Below are positions 14,368-16,945 of a DNA stretch of 16,945 nt, in pieces. Under the pieces are notes generated by a model that was not told the origin of the DNA, did not search any database, and worked only from the letters and a program-made list of their open reading frames with translations. Position 1 is the first letter of the stretch. Every line of letters begins with the position of its first letter. Origin of the DNA: Bacteroidota bacterium (GTDB lineage Bacteria; Bacteroidota; Bacteroidia; Bacteroidales; Porphyromonadaceae); assembly GCA_023388555.1 (NCBI GenBank), contig JAEWGA010000049.1:1-16945 (forward strand), given 5' to 3'. Made by a program: the position numbers and the translations under genes.

Positions 14368-14377
14368 AGGTTGGGGG

Positions 14378-14938
14378 TTATACCTTCATTATTTCCACCT
14401 CTTTTGCGGCATACAATTCATCTATTTTCTTAATGAATTGGTCGTGAATCTTCTGTACATCGGTTTCAGCATTTTTTGCTAAATCCTCGGGCAAGCCATC
14501 CTTAGCGCCTTTTTTTAGTGCGTCAATAGCATCTCTACGTGCATTCCTAACACTTATTTTTGCGTTTTCGGCTTCTCCTTTTACCTGTTTTACTAATTGT
14601 TTCCGCCTATCCTCTGTTAATGGTGGTATACCAATTCGTATTAGCTCTCCGTTATTTTCTGGTGTAATCCCAAGGTCGGAGTCCATTATCGCCTTTTCAA
14701 TATCCTTAATGATGCTCTTTTCCCATGGGGTTATTATAATGGTTTTAGCATCGGGTACGTTTACGTTAGCAACTTGGTGTAGCGGAGTAGGGCTACCATA
14801 GTAAGGCACTAAAATATCGTCCAACAGGTGCGGATTGGCTTTCCCTGCCCGTATTTTAGCAAACTTGTCCTCTAAAAACAAAATAGTTTCCTGCATATTT
14901 TCCTTGGCACGTGCCAAGATGGTGGATACTTCTTGCAT
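14378..14938 (-). CDS. frr: Ribosome recycling factor
   Basis: RRF splits post-termination ribosomes together with EF-G. The 186-residue protein has the normal family length and the expected mix: an N-terminal helix (LFLEDKFAKIRAGKANPHLLDDILVPYYGSPTPL with the conserved RAGKA segment), the beta domain (VPDAKTIIITPWEKS), and the long C-terminal helices of the three-helix bundle. A basic segment, EDRRKQLVKQVKGEAENAKISVRNARRDA, contacts rRNA. It follows pyrH by 54 bases, the same order as in many bacteria, and is followed directly by rsgA. Confidence 0.97.
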   Translation of the reverse strand: MQEVSTILARAKENMQETILFLEDKFAKIRAGKANPHLLDDILVPYYGSPTPLHQVANVNVPDAKTIIITPWEKSIIKDIEKAIMDSDLGITPENNGELIRIGIPPLTEDRRKQLVKQVKGEAENAKISVRNARRDAIDALKKGAKDGLPEDLAKNAETDVQKIHDQFIKKIDELYAAKEVEIMKV

Positions 14939-14992
14939 AATTATAAATATGTTTTAGTTGTATGGCTTTTATTTCCTGTTTTTGCAACCCAG

Positions 14993-15703
14993 TTAAGGGG
15001 TTACTACAGTTCCAATGTTTTCTCCACGAAGTACACGCAATAAATTACCTGGAGTGTCCATGTCAAAAACAACAATAGGCATTTTGTTGTCCATACACAT
15101 GGAAATAGCCGTTAGGTCCATTACCCGCAGGTTTTGTTGTAACACTTCGCTATAAGTTATTGTGTCGTATTTAGTTGCCGTAGGGTCCTTTTCGGGGTCC
15201 GCGGTATAGATGCCATCTACACGAGTCCCTTTAAGCATTGCATCTACTTCAAGCTCTATTGCACGGAGCGAAGCTCCTGTATCGGTGGTGAAATAGGGGT
15301 TTCCAGTACCTGCAGTACAAATAACCACCCCTCCTCTTTCCAGCATGGATAGGGCTACCCACTTATTATAAAAGGTTGCTATAGGCTCCATTCTAACTGC
15401 CGTCATCACACAATTAGGAACGCCTATGGCATCCAATGCCGAGCTTAATGCCAAGCCATTCATCACGGTGGCTAACATACCCATTTGGTCGCCTTTTACG
15501 CGGTCAACACCTTGAGATGCTCCCGTTAAACCACGAAAAAAATTTCCGCCACCTATAACTATGGCAACCTGAATTCCCATAGCTACTGCCTCTTGTACTT
15601 GCTTAACATATTCCGACATCCGATTGGGGTCGATCCCAGAAGTCCGATTTCCCATTAAGGACTCACCACTCAGTTTAAGCAGTACGCGTTTATATGGTAA
15701 CAT
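14993..15703 (-). CDS. pyrH: Uridylate kinase (UMP kinase)
   Basis: PyrH phosphorylates UMP to UDP in pyrimidine nucleotide synthesis; the bacterial enzyme is a hexamer of the amino-acid kinase fold, activated by GTP and inhibited by UTP. The 236-residue product has KLSGESLMG at 10-18, the glycine-rich GGGNFFRG at 51-58, and the UMP/ATP site TGNPYFTTDT at 133-142. The late DLTAISMCMDN segment is also present. The ATG gives the standard N-terminus. It opens an operon with frr, rsgA and a lipoprotein gene, so that nucleotide supply and ribosome recycling and maturation are expressed together. Confidence 0.97.
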   Translation of the reverse strand: MLPYKRVLLKLSGESLMGNRTSGIDPNRMSEYVKQVQEAVAMGIQVAIVIGGGNFFRGLTGASQGVDRVKGDQMGMLATVMNGLALSSALDAIGVPNCVMTAVRMEPIATFYNKWVALSMLERGGVVICTAGTGNPYFTTDTGASLRAIELEVDAMLKGTRVDGIYTADPEKDPTATKYDTITYSEVLQQNLRVMDLTAISMCMDNKMPIVVFDMDTPGNLLRVLRGENIGTVVTP

Positions 15704-15738
15704 ACCGAGTGCAAACTAAGAATTTGAAAGAATAGGGG

Positions 15739-15771
15739 AGTAAATAGCCCAAAGGGGCATTCCCTTTTACT
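15739..15771 (-). promoter_or_regulatory. Possible structured leader of the pyrH operon
   Basis: Arms AGTAAA (15739-15744) and TTTACT (15766-15771) enclose a small hairpin GCCC/GGGC (15747-15750, 15755-15758). If transcription starts near 15771, the leader would begin with this fold. No match to a known riboswitch is recognised. Its uneven internal loop makes it only a weak candidate. Confidence 0.2.
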
Positions 15772-15777
15772 ACAAGA

Positions 15778-15785
15778 CAAATATA
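15778..15785 (-). promoter_or_regulatory. -7 element of the pyrH operon
   Basis: The minus strand reads TATATTTG, an exact TAnnTTTG match and the same octamer as at the M3 peptidase gene. Transcription would begin near 15771, with a leader of about 68 bases. No clear -33 box is seen around 15805. Confidence 0.55.
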
Positions 15786-15787
15786 GG

Positions 15788-15859
15788 TCAATTCTTATAA
15801 TTACGGTATGCTTTCCAGCCCATCCCTCCTATTATAGCCAGTACAATAATGTTGTTTCT
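15788..15859 (-). pseudogene. Possible tail of a truncated membrane-protein gene
   Basis: A 23-codon open frame ends in TGA at 15788-15790, three bases from the pyrH -7 element. It reads like the end of a real membrane protein: a hydrophobic stretch IIVLAIIGGMGW followed by a basic tail KAYRNYKN. A TAA at 15860-15862 stops it upstream, and no start codon lies in between. The decayed mobile region begins at about this point, so it may be the last part of a host gene interrupted by the insertion. It is too short to name. Confidence 0.25.
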
Positions 15860-16133
15860 TTACAACCACCCGTTAAACAGATTCGTACAATATAACTTAA
15901 GGGGAGTGATTGCTGCGCATGAGAAGCTAAGGCAAAGGAGGAAGAACCCCGCGGAGTACGAGGGCGGTTCGGAGGGTTTGGGTACGGGAAAGGATTACAG
16001 GGGCGGAATTGTAGGAGGAAGGAGCGGGGCGAGGGGAAAGAGGCTGGAGAACGAGCTGTTGTACGACTTCTCGGGGGCACTGTCCAGAATTTTGTGCAAA
16101 TGGAAACAGAAGCATAAATTGATTTATGGTTAA
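15849..16133 (+). CDS. Unrecognised purine-rich ORF (94 residues)
   Basis: The frame is open from an ATG at 15849 to 16133. Its first 16 residues look like chance read-in, and a more natural start is not obvious. The middle (LRQRRKNPAEYEGG through GARGKRLENE) is basic and glycine-rich because the DNA at 15905-16055 is very rich in G and A. The end DFSGALSRILCKWKQKHKLIYG looks like a possible helix with a basic tail. I do not recognise a family. It could be the end of a conjugation gene or non-coding. A weak hairpin with a T-run follows at 16142-16167. Confidence 0.3.
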   Translation: MLFLYNHPLNRFVQYNLRGVIAAHEKLRQRRKNPAEYEGGSEGLGTGKDYRGGIVGGRSGARGKRLENELLYDFSGALSRILCKWKQKHKLIYG

Positions 16134-16141
16134 GCCCCAGT

Positions 16142-16167
16142 TATGGATAGGATGCATCCATATTTTT
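16142..16167 (+). terminator. Weak terminator-like hairpin
   Basis: TATGGAT (16142-16148) pairs with ATCCATA (16156-16162) around a 7-base loop, and TTTTTC follows. The stem is AT-rich and short. Its place nine bases after the stop of the 94-residue ORF fits a terminator for that ORF. Confidence 0.3.
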
Positions 16168-16204
16168 CTCAATTTCAACCAGTGTTAGTTCTATAGCCTC
16201 TTGA

Positions 16205-16540
16205 CTAAGGAGAGTCACGAGGATTTTTCTCAACCGACCTATCAAGAAACAGAGTTGTCGCCAACGGAAAAGGTCTACTTCTACCGAAGAGAATCATCAA
16301 CGAATGGGAAAAACAAAGGACAGGAAGGAATTATCCGAGTTTCAAGGGAAATATCTCCAGCCCTTTCACAACAGCTATTGCAAAGCCGTGTACGTGTCAG
16401 AGGAAACCCAACGAAGGTTGGACTTCGTGGTGCGGAAAATAGCTGAGCAGGGCGCAAGCGTTTCGGGATATGTGGAGTAGGTGCTTCGGGAACACCTCGA
16501 CCAATACAAGGAGGATGTGGAAAGATGTCGGAAACTCTGA
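16205..16540 (+). pseudogene. DUF3408 conjugative transposon protein, broken by an in-frame TAG
   Basis: Reading from 16205, with an ATG at 16304, the frame gives ELSEFQGKYLQPF, then AVYVSEETQRRLDFVVRKIA, EQGASVSGYVE, a TAG at 16478-16480, and then VLREHLDQYKEDVERCRKL with a stop at 16538-16540. The VYVSEET...SVSGY...VL..HL pattern is that of the C-terminal domain of DUF3408, a ribbon-helix-helix-like protein of Bacteroides conjugative elements (TraB position, after ParA). The amber codon cuts the best conserved helix. The N-terminal part of the family cannot be followed clearly; another frame from 16201 also stays open to 16446, so an earlier frameshift is likely. A sequencing error is the other explanation. 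Confidence 0.65.
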
Positions 16541-16750
16541 ACCACTGCATTCCTCGAATGCACCCTCCCTGCCAAGTTACCGTATTCACAGAACACAGTA
16601 ACACAGTAGGGGCTTATTAACCTCTTTCTTGATATTGGTAAGGTGTGTCTTTGTCCGATAAACTTCCGTTTGTTCCACAAAGATCCTTGCCCCGAAAGGG
16701 GATTAAATCACCCCAAAGTCGTGATTAGACAACAAACAGACTATACGATT
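16541..16750. other. Gap after the DUF3408 relic
   Basis: No gene is seen. Two small hairpins occur: TGCATTC/GAATGCA with a 3-base loop at 16546-16562, directly after the stop, and CCCC-GAAA-GGGG at 16690-16701. The first lacks a T-run. The rest is ordinary sequence without a recognisable promoter motif. Confidence 0.4.
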
Positions 16751-16945
16751 ATGCCAAAATCAGAAATAGCCAATAAGAACCGTTACGGACACAGAAATGC
16801 AGAAGAAGTACCCGTTGGGACTGGTGGGACACCCATATTCCCGATGGGAAAGACCAACTGCGTGCCATTGACCTGCACAACAGGTCGGGAGCGGCAAGCA
16901 AGTACGATTTTGTGCGTGCCCGCATACTCGGGGAGAGTTTCAAGG
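16751..16945 (+). pseudogene. Partial ORF, probably frameshifted, running off the window
   Basis: An ATG at 16751 opens a frame beginning MPKSEIANKNRYGHRNAEE that stays open to the window end but becomes poor in protein-like character. From 16801 on, another frame reads much more like a real protein, with WDWWDTHIPDGKDQLRAIDL and then KYDFVRARILGESFK; it is open back only to 16777. The simplest reading is one gene with a frameshift near 16800. I do not recognise the family. It probably belongs to the same conjugative element. Confidence 0.3.

Larger units (their letters stand above)
15793..16945. mobile_element. Decayed conjugative-element region
   Basis: This stretch has no intact recognised gene and differs from the compact housekeeping genes to its left. 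It holds a purine-rich ORF, a DUF3408 relic and a last partial ORF, with long untranslated gaps between. DUF3408 is a family found almost only in Bacteroides-type conjugative transposons, which is the reason for the call. Neither an integrase nor a direct repeat at the border is visible, and the right end lies outside the window. Confidence 0.5.

Noticed and set aside
15832..16178. Two minus-strand ORFs of 82 and 83 residues rich in Ser, Pro and Arg
   Set aside because: They are the complement of the purine-rich stretch and owe their openness to base composition.
16478..16480. TAG in the DUF3408 relic as a recoded or pyrrolysine codon
   Set aside because: Nothing in the window supports amber recoding, other genes use normal stops, and the gene shows additional decay; a plain nonsense mutation is simpler.
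16281..16680. Minus-strand ORFs of 107 and 101 residues
   Set aside because: They are antisense to the DUF3408 relic, which has a recognisable family pattern on the plus strand.
1..16945. CRISPR array, tRNA or rRNA genes
   Set aside because: No regularly spaced repeats and no cloverleaf-like or rRNA-like sequence were seen in the intergenic gaps, which are mostly too short.

Overview
The window is a gene-dense stretch of chromosome from a member of the Bacteroidota, most likely the order Bacteroidales. Four things point there. The Bacteroidetes -7 promoter motif TAnnTTTG recurs at the right distance upstream of several genes. Shine-Dalgarno sequences are largely absent. A DUF3127 gene and a cysteine-free type of RecO are present. 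The right end carries a relic of a DUF3408 gene, typical of Bacteroides conjugative transposons. No gene can be pinned to a species from sequence alone.

Layout from left to right: 1-301 has no gene and ends in a strong hairpin that terminates the first gene. A lipoprotein M3-family oligopeptidase lies at 302-2428 (-) with its own promoter. From 2504 to 6615 comes a compact selenium module. It holds selD, a small DUF3343 protein, a class V aminotransferase of the cysteine-desulfurase type and a YedF-type protein, all on the minus strand with overlapping ends. Diverging from them is mnmH (selU), the tRNA 2-selenouridine synthase. A pair of mirror-image TACCTTTG promoter elements sits between the two arms. 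Next come recO (convergent with mnmH, overlapping by 12 bases), pepD, and an apparent operon of a YIP1-family membrane protein, smpB and a ROK-family regulator. A DUF3127 OB-fold protein and trpS follow, then the translation operon pyrH-frr-rsgA-lipoprotein. All of these from recO on are on the minus strand.

The selenium module makes biochemical sense as a unit. SelD (Cys form) makes selenophosphate, and MnmH uses it to convert 2-thiouridine to 2-selenouridine in the wobble position of certain tRNAs. The desulfurase-like enzyme, the YedF protein (TusA-like plus DsrE-like domains) and the CGMC-containing DUF3343 protein are plausible suppliers or carriers of selenium. No selA, selB or selC is visible here, and SelD itself does not use selenocysteine. 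This is the most interesting part of the window, because the jobs of three of its five genes are not settled.

The right end (about 15790-16945) is a decayed accessory region. It has a purine-rich ORF of unknown kind, a DUF3408 relic broken by an in-frame stop, and a last ORF with signs of a frameshift that runs off the window. A short membrane-like reading frame just upstream of pyrH may be the tail of a host gene cut by the insertion.
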